A stretch of DNA of 64,000 nt from Rhynchospora pubera (Eukaryota > Streptophyta > Magnoliopsida > Poales > Cyperaceae). The stretch spans positions 154,189,461 through 154,253,460 of the forward strand of contig CM051460.1 in NCBI GenBank assembly GCA_028095005.1. The letters run 5' to 3'. A program made the position numbers and the translations under genes. The notes beneath the pieces were generated by a model. The model made no database searches and was not told the DNA's origin. It saw only the letters and a program-made list of their open reading frames with translations. Of this stretch, positions 23,531 through 35,300 are shown piece by piece (positions within the stretch are counted from its first letter, which is position 1; each line of letters opens with the position of its first letter).

Positions 23531-24299
23531 TGTCTCGCACTTTTTCACGGCCCTCGGATCAACAGAGGAAAATCCGGTCTCGGATTGAGGGGCAAAAAAG
23601 AATGCGGATCAGATACCCCTTGCGAGCCTCAAGAGGCCGATACCGATACCACCCCGAAGCGTGGTACCTGTACGGTCTTGAGTTCTCACGAGGGTTTATT
23701 ATTTGAAGGGGTCCTTTCTTTCCAGTAGGCGCAAGCCCCTACTGTTAATTACCTCCGACATGGTCAGGAGCACCTCTAGATCGGGAAAATCAAAGGATTG
23801 TGTGTCGTGAGCTGTTAGGGAATTGTAAATATACAATTAGCGGTCCTATCATGCATTTATATATTTTTTTATTTTTTTTGTTTTTTATTAATGTTACTAC
23901 TATAATGCAATATTAATATATCGTATTATTATATATTTTTTTTGTGGACTTTGGATTGCAGGGGACAGCAGTCTCTGGAGTTCTTAGCAGTCCCTGGAAT
24001 TCTTAACTTGTAGAGGTTTCGGTTGACTGCCGTCGCTGGACGCTTGTAGTCTTCTCGTTTTCCGAGTTCTCTCCATAATGTGTTGAATCAAGATTTAGGC
24101 TCTTATGATTTGCATTTTTGTTTTTATAAGGCATGGGCTTCCCAAAGCGGGTTTCTTAGACTTCTTGTTGATCTTTGTCGAGGTTGTCCGAAAGTGACGT
24201 CTGATTCCTGATCAGATCGTTAAATTTGGTTGATGCGGTGCTTGAGGTTGTTTTCTTTTTTTTTTTGAAGTTGACATCAGGCCCCTGGGCTTGTGGATG

Positions 24300-26200
24300 T
24301 TAAAGACGCCGGACCCCTGGGTTTATGGGCGTTAAAATCTTATGCGCGCGGGTGCGACCCGAGTCGGTTGCCCCTTGACCTTTCCCGGGAAGCGGGGTGA
24401 CGCTCGTTCGATGGGCATGGAGCGTTAAGAGACATCTGGTACCTGACCAAGACGTTCAATAGACGGAGTGGCTTCCGTTAAAAGTGACATTTGGCGATGT
24501 TCAAAGTGACGAATCGGTTTGCTCCCGAAACGTTGAAGTGACATTTGGCAATGTTTGGTTTCTTTTCCTTGGGGTGATACTCGGTTTCCAGCCAAGATAT
24601 CAAATAAACGGTTCTCTTGTCACTTGAAGCGTTGCGTTGATACATGGTTTCCAGTCATGATATCAAGTAGACGATCCAGTTGCCATTTGAAACGTTGAAG
24701 CGGTATCTAGTTTTCATCCAAGGTATCAGGGAAACGATTCGACTGCTACTCGAACCGTTAAGACATCTGGTTGCCAATCAGACGTTAAGTGACGTTCCGA
24801 TCTCCATCCGAAGTACTGAGGTGATATCTGGTAGCCAGCCAGAATATCAAACAGATAATCCGATTGTTGTTCAGAGCGTTCAGGAGACATTTGGTTGCTA
24901 TTCAGATATTGAGTAGACGGTTCAATCATCATTCGAGATACTGAGGTGATATCTGGTATCCAGCCAGGATAACCCGCAGATTATCCGATTGTTGCTTGAG
25001 GTGTCGACAGTGCATCTGGTCGCAAGTCAAATATCTAGGAATCGATTCAGCTGCCACCTGAACCGAAGACGCTTGGTTGCCAGCCAAGTGTTAAGTGCCA
25101 ATTCGATTATCATCCGGAGTATTGAGGTGATACCTGGTATCCAGCCAAGGTACCAAACAATTGGTCCGATTGCTATTCGAATCGTTTAGGAATGACATCT
25201 GGGTGCCAGTCAGATGTTCCCTTCCGATTCGATCATAATTGAGACTCTGAAGTGATATCTGGTAGCCAGCCAGCTTATCGGACAGATGACTCGATTATTC
25301 TTCGAAGCGTTGAAGTGACGTCCTCTCGCCAATCAGATAAGTAACAATTCGATCTTCACTCAGAGTATTGAGGTGATACTTGGTAGCCAGCCGAGGTATC
25401 AAACAATAGTCTGACTATTATTCGAAATGTTGAAAGGAATCTGATTGCTAGTCGGCCGTTTAATGGACAGTTCAGCTGCCACCTGAAGTGTCCGAACTTC
25501 ATCTGGATGCCAGTCAGATGTTAAAGTGACATTTGTTTACCAAACGGGTATTGAGCAGACGGTTCGATCCTCCTTAGAATATTCTGATGATACTTGGTAG
25601 CCAGCCGAGATATCATGCAGATAGTCCAAGTGTTACTCGAAACCTCGCAAGGAACCCTGATTGCTATTCAAACGTTCAGCGGATAGTTCAGCTGCCACCT
25701 GAAATATCCTTGGTTTCAACAATTCGGCTCTCACCCGAAGCATTGAAACTATCCTTCGCCAGACCCTTGGGTTTGTGGGCGTCCAAAAATCTTATGCGCG
25801 CGGGTGCTACCTAAGTCAGCTGCCCCTTGGCTTCCCCAGGTGCGGGTGACAATTGGTTCTCGATCATAGGAGCGTACCTCTGACGCTCAGTCTCTGACCA
25901 ATCGTTCAATGTGACGTAATGCTTGACATCTAGGCAAGACAAGTCACTCAAATGACGCTAAGCGTTCAAGTGACGTCCGGCTGCCGACCGGTACGTCATG
26001 AACAGTTGGTTCTCGATCATGGGAGTGTTCCTCTAACACTCAGTCTCTGACCAGCTGTTGCAGCTTCGCTTGATTCCTGATCAAGCGTCAATGCGACATA
26101 ATGCTTGGCATTTAGCCAAGGCAAGTCAATAGGGTGACACTCGGCAATCTCTGCGAGCGTTCAGGTAATGTCCGGCTTCCGACCGGAACATTGTAGTTTC
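24300..26200 (-). repeat. Array of diverged hairpin-forming repeats in the 3' LTR
   Basis: Units of roughly 60-210 bp each contain a dyad of the form GATAYCTGGTAGCCAGCCAGRTATC. Clear units start near 24576, 24643, 24823, 24948, 25129, 25253, 25374 and 25589. Between them lie related pieces such as acatctggttgccaatcaga. A second kind of repeat (gacccctgggtttatgggcg, then cttatgcgcgcgggtgc) occurs at about 24308 and again at about 25763. The same array is in the 5' LTR at about 44664-46564, next to the primer binding site, where it would lie in the leader RNA. Confidence 0.75.
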
Positions 26201-26439
26201 CCTCCAGCACCGAAAGAGGTAAGTTTTGTTGTGTGAGATCTGGTTGTTGATTTAAAAGATAGACTAAGTCGACATTACTGAGCTGTTTGAAGCATAAGTA
26301 ATGTGACTAAGGAACATGTTGAAGGTTTCTGAATGAGGATATTATTTGGGTAAGGATTATGGATCCATCTGATGTAGTGGTGTGATCTGGGATAAAGTCT
26401 CTAATATGAGGGAGTCGTTTACAGCAACAGTGTTGGCCT

Positions 26440-26750
26440 CGATATATCCTTGGCGGTTAGATTGCAAATACTCAAGTTAGGACCTCCTGCCTTCTTGAGA
26501 GAGCGGGTGCCTTAGATAACCGTAGACTCCTGAAATAAAATATGATCTTTCCCCAAGGTACGGGTATGATGATGTGGAATTTGTCCATGGTGACAATATT
26601 TGCATATCTTTGATAGGATCATAATGCCGTGTGCCTGTGTCAGCGGTGTTGGCATATGTTATCTCCGGCGGGTAGATTGCATACACTCAAGATTGGACCT
26701 CCTGCCTTTCTCGAGAGAGCGGGTGCCTTTGATAATCGTGGCTTTCATCG
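26440..26750. repeat. Direct repeat of about 85 bp inside the LTR
   Basis: The stretches around 26453-26525 and 26665-26742 share gttagattgcaaatactcaa / gggtagattgcatacactca, then ggacctcctgcctt and gagagagcgggtgcctt. The same pair is in the other LTR at about 46817-46889 and 47029-47106. Confidence 0.8.
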
Positions 26751-29585
26751 TCTCAGCAGGCTTGGGACAACATTGTGAGCTTTTCTCAGATTGCAAAGAG
26801 TTCTGCTTGTATGTGGTTGGATCCATATTCTTCGCCGATAATGTCTTGCGGTGTAATGTGCCTTCTCTTTGGGATTTTATCAATTTGCTTGAATATTGTT
26901 TTGGTCTTCATCTGATTTGCATATTATTTCGGGTCTCTTGATAGAGTCCCGTGACATCGTGGTAGATCTCACTATCCATCATTTTGAGGCTAGCGAATCT
27001 CAATTTAACCAGATCATTGAGCTTGATATTTCACCAGTACTCTTGTTTGTGAGCAACAGTACTTAGTGTCTCCATTTTGATCCATGCCCGTCGTGACGAT
27101 GACCGTCTGGTGGTTTTGGTCACTTGGGGTTATGATGAACTTTATCTAGAGTCGTAAACGGAACACTAGACTCGGTCATGCTAGTATTCCGTTATGACTT
27201 TCTTAATTTTGTAATATTATCCATGCCTTCAGTGATTTGATCATGAGTCTTTGAGCCTTTGCCGGAACGGCTTTTCTCCATAGTATCCAGGAGAGAATAA
27301 TGGTAGGAATATATTTAGTAGGGTTTTTAATGGTGATGATTAGCCAAATAGATTCCTTTTATTTTTCTGAACTTTCCGGATTTTTCCTCATATTTTTCTG
27401 AACCTCCTGTGATTTTTCATGAATTTTTAAAGGTTGCTGGACTTTTTAAATAAATATAAGGCTGAGGTGACAATTTGTGACTGGCCAGAGCTTGAAATAT
27501 GGATTTAAAAATATTCTATTTGGATCTTGGTTGTGGTTTTGGCATGACTGTATTCTCCATATTTTTCTGGATCCGTAGAAATTTGATTTAGATTTTTCTG
27601 AGTTACGGTTGAATTTCTACGAATTTTTAAAGTCTCCAGCAATAAGATGGTGCCACCTCAGCAGGGAAGCCATGTGGCAGCGCGTGATTGATCCACGCCA
27701 GCAGAGAGGAAATAAAAAAATCAACGGCAACATCAGCTATGTGGGGAGCACGTGGCTCCTTCTGATTGGTTGTCTGTGGGTTATTACACTGTGTTGACTC
27801 GCCACACGGAAAATGCCACAAAATATCATAGGATTTGGGACGGTTTTTATTGAATCTGTTTTGTTTCTCCTATACAACCAGTGTTTCATGTAAACGCTGA
27901 TCCTTCCGCATGTGGGTCCTGTTGTCAGTGGTACGGTGTTAGCCGTTATGTGTTGAGCCATGTCCACATAGGTCAGGTAAATGAGTCCCTTCTTCTCTCC
28001 TTTCTTCTTTTTCCTTCTGTCGAACCATCGATGGAGAAACCGCCATGGATTCGCCTCCAAGCTTTTTGCCACACCATCAGATACCCAAGAGGCGCCGCCT
28101 GTCGTCGTGTGACCTTCCTGAAGTGGTATGTTCCATCCATCAGTCGCGAGGACCACTGCTTTGCCGTATTCTCTTCTAGGGTTTCAAAGGAGAGGCTGAC
28201 GGGGTTATGGGTCTCTGGTGGTATTCGTGTCAAATTGGCTCACCTGAGAGCGTAGTGAGAGACCCATGAAGCTCGGTGTATCTTCAATTTTGTTGCCGAG
28301 GTCCTCCGGCATGGTGTTTCATCCTCTCCTGGACATGCCATGACGGTGAGTCGGTTGATATCATCAGCTGGCCATGGTGTGAAATAGGTGAGGCGTCTGT
28401 GAGGTTCATGATAGGTGCAGGAAGGTGTTTGCATCGTCAATTCGACTGCCGAGTGCCTCCATCCAAAAGTTTCCTTTCTGGTGGTTCTGGCCATGGTGAT
28501 TGCATTGATGGTTGCCTTTCCCTATATTGGTGCGAGTTTATGTTGATGCAGAGAGCTCAAGGGTTGACATATGAGGATGTTGGCATTCCTTTGGGTGTGT
28601 ATGAGCCTTTAATTACATCATGGGGACTATGGCAGTATTGGGGGTCCTCCTGAACTTGAGTCTAACCATGATGGTTGTGCTGACACCACTTGGTATTGAT
28701 TCGAGATCGGATGGAGATGAGAGAGTGACAGCATTTATCTGAGAGATAACAAGCCATCAAATTAACACAATGGAACCTTCACTGCACAGCTCTTCCTTGG
28801 TATGATTGAGGTTGAACTGATGATGACTGCCCCCTTCATGGGTTACCATATGTTGGTATGAGGTGATGTTCAGAGCTCGATGAACTTCAATACCTGCTGT
28901 CCTTTAAAACCTGCTGTCCATTTTTGACCTGCTGTCCTCGTTGTTTATACTTGTTGTCCACTTTTTTTTTTATTTTTGTTTTGTATATAATAATTTGCTT
29001 AATGTTAAAGGTGTAAACTCAAGTTACAAACACAGCCTACTTTGGCTCCATTCCTCACTGTGTTTCTTATATATAATGCAAGTGTGATCTTAACCTACAT
29101 GAATGTAGAATGTAAAGACATGATGTAAAGAGAATAAGTTATTTTAGTTTTTCCCTACATTATTTGCTAAATGCCCTTGTTACCTGAATGCATTTATGTA
29201 CATATTTACATAAACATTTTTAGTCAATCCCTTACATTTCTACTATGTGTGTGCTAAACCAGAAAAGAAAGTAAGAAGGGTGTTACAAAGAGGAAGGAAA
29301 AAAAAAACTTTTCTTACTTCACCAAACAGATTACAAGGATGTAGATTAGATAGCTCCTACTATTGCTGAAAAATACAAAGCTATTACTTCTACTAATTCA
29401 CTCTTTTTTTTTTTTTTTTTTATGAAGTAGCTATCCTAACTTAACAATATTCTCTTCCTCTTCTTCTCACAGAATGTATACAAAGTAATATAGCCTAGTG
29501 ATGTATGCTTGATTGATGTGTCTCTCGTGTGTTTATGATGTGTGTGTCTGGTCTCTCTCCCTTTGCATGGCTTCTGAGATGCTCC

Positions 29586-29592
29586 TTTTATA
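29586..29592 (-). promoter_or_regulatory. TATA box copy in the 3' LTR
   Basis: Minus-strand TATAAAA within CCTATAAAAGGAGC. It is the 3' LTR counterpart of the likely active box at 49952-49958, and could drive antisense transcription of flanking host DNA to the left. Confidence 0.55.
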
Positions 29593-31272
29593 GGAGAGGC
29601 AAGCAAGCACTGTTGATGGCACCAATCATCTAAATTTTGAGGGAGCTGGACAGTTTTACCCCTGCCAGTGAGTTTGGCAGAAACTTTTGACCTTAGCAAC
29701 CTTCTTTGGTTTGGGGCAATTGATATTTGTTCCATCATTTTCTTTACTGGGTCTCTCTCTTCTTCTTTCCCCTTTTTTTTTATGTAAGGCATGATTTGAA
29801 TTATTCCCATTTCAGGTTCAAGGGCTTCTTTGCCACAGCCTTATTACATTTTAAAGAATTGAGAGGTGTTACAAGGTGCTTTAATTATTTTCAGGATAAT
29901 AACAGCTCTCTATGCCAATCTTTAACTTATTCTTGTTGTATAAACAGTATAGCTTGTAAGCTCCTCATTTTCTTCACTTTATTGAACGTTTGACCTCCAT
30001 ATCATGAAACTGAGGCATCATCTTTATGGGTCCCTGAGATATAAGAATTATGATGCTTTTTATGGTCTTGAACTAGCTTATCATCAATAATTGTTGTTGC
30101 TGCTCGAGAATGGATTCTGAACTTAATTTGAACTCAACAAACTGAGTGCTTAACCATGGTATTTCTCGATTTCAAAATCCAATTCGCTGTTTCTTCAAAT
30201 TGACTCTTTGAATGTCATCAAAATCCCTTCCTGGTGACTGCCTAACCATGGAATTGGATTAATTGAGTTTCATTCCCATCAATTTAGCCATTCTTGATTT
30301 TCTGAGCCATATGCAATTGAATCATCTTCACTTCGAATTCACTGGAGAGGAGAGAATTGGTCTCATCTATTGGCGCTAGGATTCCTCTCTCTTGCAATTG
30401 AATGCTGTCATGATGACATGGTGGAAGGATTATGCGAGCAGAGCTTGTCTGGCTTTGTGTCTCAGCAGGCGACAAGGTGAGATAGTACGTTTCTGTGCAC
30501 AGCGCGAGAGGGAGAGGGGAGCGAGATTCCATTCCCTGCCATCATTACTTGGCTTCGTTTGTCAACAGGCGTGCGAGAGGGGAGCCCATCTCCTGCGTCA
30601 TGGCGTTCGTCAGAAGCCTTCCTGCGTCATGGCGTTCGTCAGAGATAGAAGTAATTATCGGAAGGGACGAGAGAGGGAGACGAGATGATGCGCTGGGCCA
30701 AGAGGAACTGTGGGCTGCCCTCTTCTTTCTCTTTTTTTTTTTATTTTGATCAAAATGGGCCTTTAGCTTCCTCCCTCTTTTTGTTAATTGCAAATGGGCC
30801 GCCCTCTTTTTGTTAATTGCAAATGGGCCGATGTGTTTCAGCAAAGAAAAGTTGCTTTGTTTAATCCATGTTGCACGAATCTTGATGCGATGTTTTCATC
30901 CCTTTTCCTTGCCACAATCTGATGTATAGTCGTATATTTCATGTATGCATACATGAAGTTATACTACTATATTTTTTATTTGTACCTCGAGGTGTAATTT
31001 GTGCTCTTTATGCTGATTTATCATGATTTCCTTTTTCATATTAATATTAGCACCAATATAGTTATTGAAATCTGAACCGCTTGGTTTGGTGTGGCATGGA
31101 GATTTTTAATGGTCATACCCGTGAATATATCCTCCCGTCTTATTCGGGATAATATGTAGGCTAGTCTGAAAAATTTATTTATCAATCATGAACCCCATTC
31201 GATTGCTTATAGTAGCCTTAAAAATTCTTGTACCGTTGTCCGGTAACTATGACGATATTTTAGGGTTCAACA

Positions 31273-31285
31273 AATGCCCCCCACC
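31273..31285 (-). promoter_or_regulatory. Polypurine tract of the retrotransposon
   Basis: Reading the minus strand, TGGTGGGGGGCATT lies directly before the 3' LTR start TGTTGAACC. A G-rich tract at this position primes plus-strand DNA synthesis in LTR retrotransposons. Confidence 0.8.
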
Positions 31286-32281
31286 AGAGCGGGTTAGGAG
31301 AATTATCTTCGAGTGACCTGCTCTGGTGCCTTGTCATGAGTCACTATTTATGTATTTGTCTTATATGATGCCCCCGTTTTTTATGATAAGTATGACGCTG
31401 CTACTCGGTTATGCGCATGCCTGGTAAAGTCGTTGTCTTTTCTTCGTTGGATAGCAATTCCGTACTAAGCCCCACATTTAATTTTCGCCAATTCTCGATG
31501 TGTCATTGCCTTTGTGTCACATCTTTGCCTGTTACCATGTGGCCTTAGAGGTTCGGTTCCAGGTTCGGATAGATTCCCCTTTTGGTTCGGTTATGCACAG
31601 TGAGACCTTATCCGAGTCTATATACGGGAGTTCTTTTTCTCTTTTGTCACCATCTCTTTTCGTTAAACTTCCCATTTATATCTCCCACCATGATCCATGA
31701 ATGCTTTGAGAAAATATCCCAACATCTCTTGAGCAGCTTTTAAAGCTTTGATAGCTTTGTAGTGCCTTGAGTAATCTCTGGGTCTTTCCAGGAATCTCCC
31801 ATTTTACCCATGATATCTTCGCATCGCTGGCCCTAGTATCTCTTCTTTAATGTTTGGGGTAGGGAATAAGATGTCATAGAACATCTTATACGTTTTGCTC
31901 AAACATTTCACATGTAGAAGTTGAGGTCTCCCTCGTCACATGTAGAAGTTGAGGTCTCTTCAGAAGGTGTGACGAGCTTATCCTCCTCATGGCGCACCCC
32001 TTTTCTTTTGCAAAATCTTTACTGCGAAGGGAGTCATTTATGAAAAGAATTACACGCCTATCATTTCTTTGCTCTTGTATGCTGCTTTAATCAGGAATGT
32101 CTCATTTTCTGCTCTGGGTGATGTTGCTGCTTCGAAGTGGCGCTAGCCTCTTTGATTTTGCAATTTTTCTATCTCAGATCTGGCTAGCTTTGTCGTGGCG
32201 GAACTGTGTTGCACCTTGATAGTCTTTTTGTATGGTGGTTTTTCTATGTATCATCATGAGACTCTATTTTTAGCTTGATGG

Positions 32282-32319
<38 letters not shown>

Positions 32320-32347
32320 ATGTACAAGGATAATGTTATTTAATAAT
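31286..32347 (-). other. 3' untranslated internal region of the retrotransposon
   Basis: About 1.06 kb between the gag-pol stop and the purine tract. It holds no long ORF. A long A-run (minus strand) lies at about 32287-32313, and a small direct repeat, cacatgtagaagttgaggtct, at about 31908-31959. Some Tat elements carry an extra ORF at this place; none is visible here. Confidence 0.7.
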
Positions 32348-35300
32348 TTAAGCGTAGTACTTTTTCAAGTACCTCCCATTTATAGGTGTCATGGGATGAT
32401 TTCCATCTTTGTCTATTAGTAGGTAAGCCCCTCCTTCGTAAACCTTGCAAACCACATACGGTCCTTCCCAATTAGGTGCGAACTTTGGGCCATGGTGTCG
32501 TCCTGTTATCGGTCTTCGTAATACAAGGACTAATTCTCCTTCCCGAAATGTCCGGGGACGAGCCAGTTTATCGTATGCCCGAGTCATCTGAGCGCGATAT
32601 AATTCCAAACTTTGTTGCGCAGCTAAACGCTTTTCATCCATGGCGTCTAACTCTTCTATCCTCAACTTAGTTCGTTTCTCAGGCGGCATTTCATTGTACA
32701 TTGCAACCCTCAATGATGGGAGTTCTACTTCCAGGGGTAGGATAGCCTCAGCTCCAAATACTAGAGAGTACGGAGTTGATTGTGTTGGAGTTCGTTCAGT
32801 CGTTCTGTATGCCCAAAGTGCTTCTGGAAGTCGCTCATGCCATGTTCGGTGTTCTTTGCCCACCATTTTCCTTAGGATACGCACTAAGGTTTTGTTAAAT
32901 GCTTCTGCTAATCCATTTGCTCTTGGGTTATAAATCGAGGAATATCGCCAATCCAACTTGTGTTGGCGAGCAAAGTTGTATATCTTGGCATTTTTGAATG
33001 CTGTCCCGTTGTCAGAAATAATCCTGCGGGGTGTTCCAAATCGGTATAGGATCCGAGTACGGAAAAATCGAACCACATCTTCAGCCCTTACTTCTCTATA
33101 GGCTTCTGCCTCCGCCCATTTAGAGAAATAATCAGTCGCAGCTAGGATATATTTGTGCCCCCTGGAAGAAGGCGGGTCAATGGGACCGATAATGTCAGTT
33201 CCCCACATATCAAAAGGCCATGATGCTACCGTGGGGTGTAAGGGGTTCGGGTGTTGATGTATGAAGTCTCCATTGACCTGACACGCGTGACATCTCTTCG
33301 CATATCTTTCACAATCAGAGATCATTGTGGGCCAATAGTATCCCAAATGTTTGATTTTTAATCTCATTTTAGGGCCGGACTGATGAGCCCCACATATCCC
33401 AGCGTGAACTTCTTGCATTACTTGTTGTGCCTCCTCCTTAGAGGCACATCGGAGCCACATTTGATCATACGATCTTCGATAGAGAGTATCATTCACATAA
33501 ACGTATCGGAGAGATCGTCTTTTTATCTGTTCTCTCAATGCCCTATTCTCTGGCAATATCCCTTGCCGAAAATACTCCAGGAATGGTTTTCTCCAGTCTT
33601 CTCCATCTTCCACTTCTTCCATATCCTTATTTTCTTCTTCTTCCAGAGCAACGACTTCTAGGTAAGCAACGTTTTCTTCATCAGGTTCGAGACTCATGAA
33701 GTATGGGGAGAGTGATCTTCGATTACGAATGACGATTTGTACTTCCTTCTCGTCTGGGTCACCTAGCTCTTTAGCCAACCTGGCTAAAGCATCCGCCTTC
33801 CCATTCATAGCTCTAGAAACTTTCTCTAGTGTCACGTGTGAAAACTGTGCTATCAACTCAAGGGCTTTCTCATGATACTTGATTAATTCTGGCTTAACGG
33901 TCTGATATTTTCCTTTTACTTGGTTTAGGATCAGTTGGGAATCTCCATGGACCCGCAATCGTTTGATACCCATGCTTATTGCAGTTTCAAGACCTGTAAT
34001 CAATGCTTCGTATTCTGCCTCATTGTTAGTACATGGTTCGGTGAGTGCAAAAGAATGGCGCAGAATGCCCCCTTCAGGTGTTACAAAAACTAAACCAATC
34101 CCCGCTCGCATCCTAGGCAGCCTGGGTCTCACAGCGGGTTGAATCGATGAGGCACCATCAAAATACATTTCCCAATAAGGTTCTTCTTCTTCTTGCATCT
34201 GAATCGTCTCTTCATCTGGAAACTCACATGCTAGAGGAGAGTCATCTGGCACTGGGTGATGAGCCAGAAAGTCTGCAAGGGCCTGCCCTTTTATAGCCTT
34301 TTGTGGGGCGTAGGTTATATCAAATTCCATCAAAATAATAGCCCACCTGGCCAATCTTCCTGTAAGCATTGGCCTAGTCATCAAGAATTTTAACGGGTCA
34401 ACCTTCGAGATAAGGGTGACTTTATGTGCCAACATATAGTGCCTCAATTTCTTAACAGCGAACACTAATGCCAAACAGTGTTTTTCGATGGGTGAATACG
34501 AGTGTTCTGCCCCCACTAACATTCGACTGAGATAGTATAGTGCGTTTTCCTTGCCTTCGTCATTCTCTTGGGCCAACAATGCCCCCAGTGATCCTTCCAA
34601 AGCGGTGGTGTAGAGAATCAAAGGTTTTCCAGGAATAGGTGCAGATAACACTGGTGGATTGAGGAGATATGCCTTGATGTCTTCGAAGGCCTTGTGGCAT
34701 TTGTCATCCCATTTAAAAGGAACATCCTTCTTTGTGAGATGAGTGAAGGGTTTAATTCTGCCGGAAAGATTTGCTATGAACCTTCGAATATATGCTAATC
34801 GTCCCTGTAGAGATCTCAGCTGTCTTAGGTTCCGGGGTGGTGGCAATCCTTGAATTGCTTTGATTTTCTCGGGGTCGATCTCGATTCCTCGGTGTCTCAC
34901 TACGAATCCCAAGAACTTTCCCGAGGAAACCATAAAAGCACATTTCAACGGGTTGAGTTTGAGAGCATGAAGTCTCAATCTTTCGAATACCACCCTAAGA
35001 TGTTGTAAGTGTTCTTCTTGAGAATGTGCCTTTACCACTAGATCATCCACATAGCATTCCACCACTTTATGTATTAGGTCATCAAAAATTTTGGTCATAG
35101 CCCTTTGGTATGTTGCTCCTGCATTTTTTAATCCGAATGGCATGACCTTGTAGCAATAAATACCTATTGGTGTGCGAAAAGCGGTGTGCTTTTGATCTTC
35201 CTCATCCATCTTTATTTGGTTATACCCCGAATACCCATCCATAAAAGAGAAGACCTCGTAAGATGAGGTGTGATCTATGATTATTTCGGTGACGGGCAAC

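Larger units (their letters stand above)
23531..31272 (-). repeat. 3' LTR of the retrotransposon (7742 bp)
   Basis: Almost identical to 43897-51638. Differences noticed: a 2-bp AT indel near 23930, G at 26185 (A in the other copy), C at 26401 (T), a 2-bp indel near 27805 (cacacgg against cacacacgg), one T fewer or more in the runs near 28970 and 29410, and G at 29653 (A). Open frames inside it, up to 139 codons, match no family I know and are not called as genes. Confidence 0.95.

Noticed and set aside
24680..25814. Repeated short open frames in the LTR hairpin array
   Set aside because: They are translations of the repeat units and end at different points; composition follows the repeat, not a protein.
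27737..28653. Open frames of 84-139 codons on both strands inside the LTR (and their copies at 48148-49019)
   Set aside because: They overlap each other on opposite strands, have no recognisable domain, and the largest differ between LTR copies because of a 2-bp indel. Not supported as genes.
23531..31272. Idea that the two 7.7-kb repeats are a segmental duplication rather than LTRs
   Set aside because: The TG...CA ends, perfect 5-bp target duplication, and correctly placed primer site and purine tract together identify them as LTRs.
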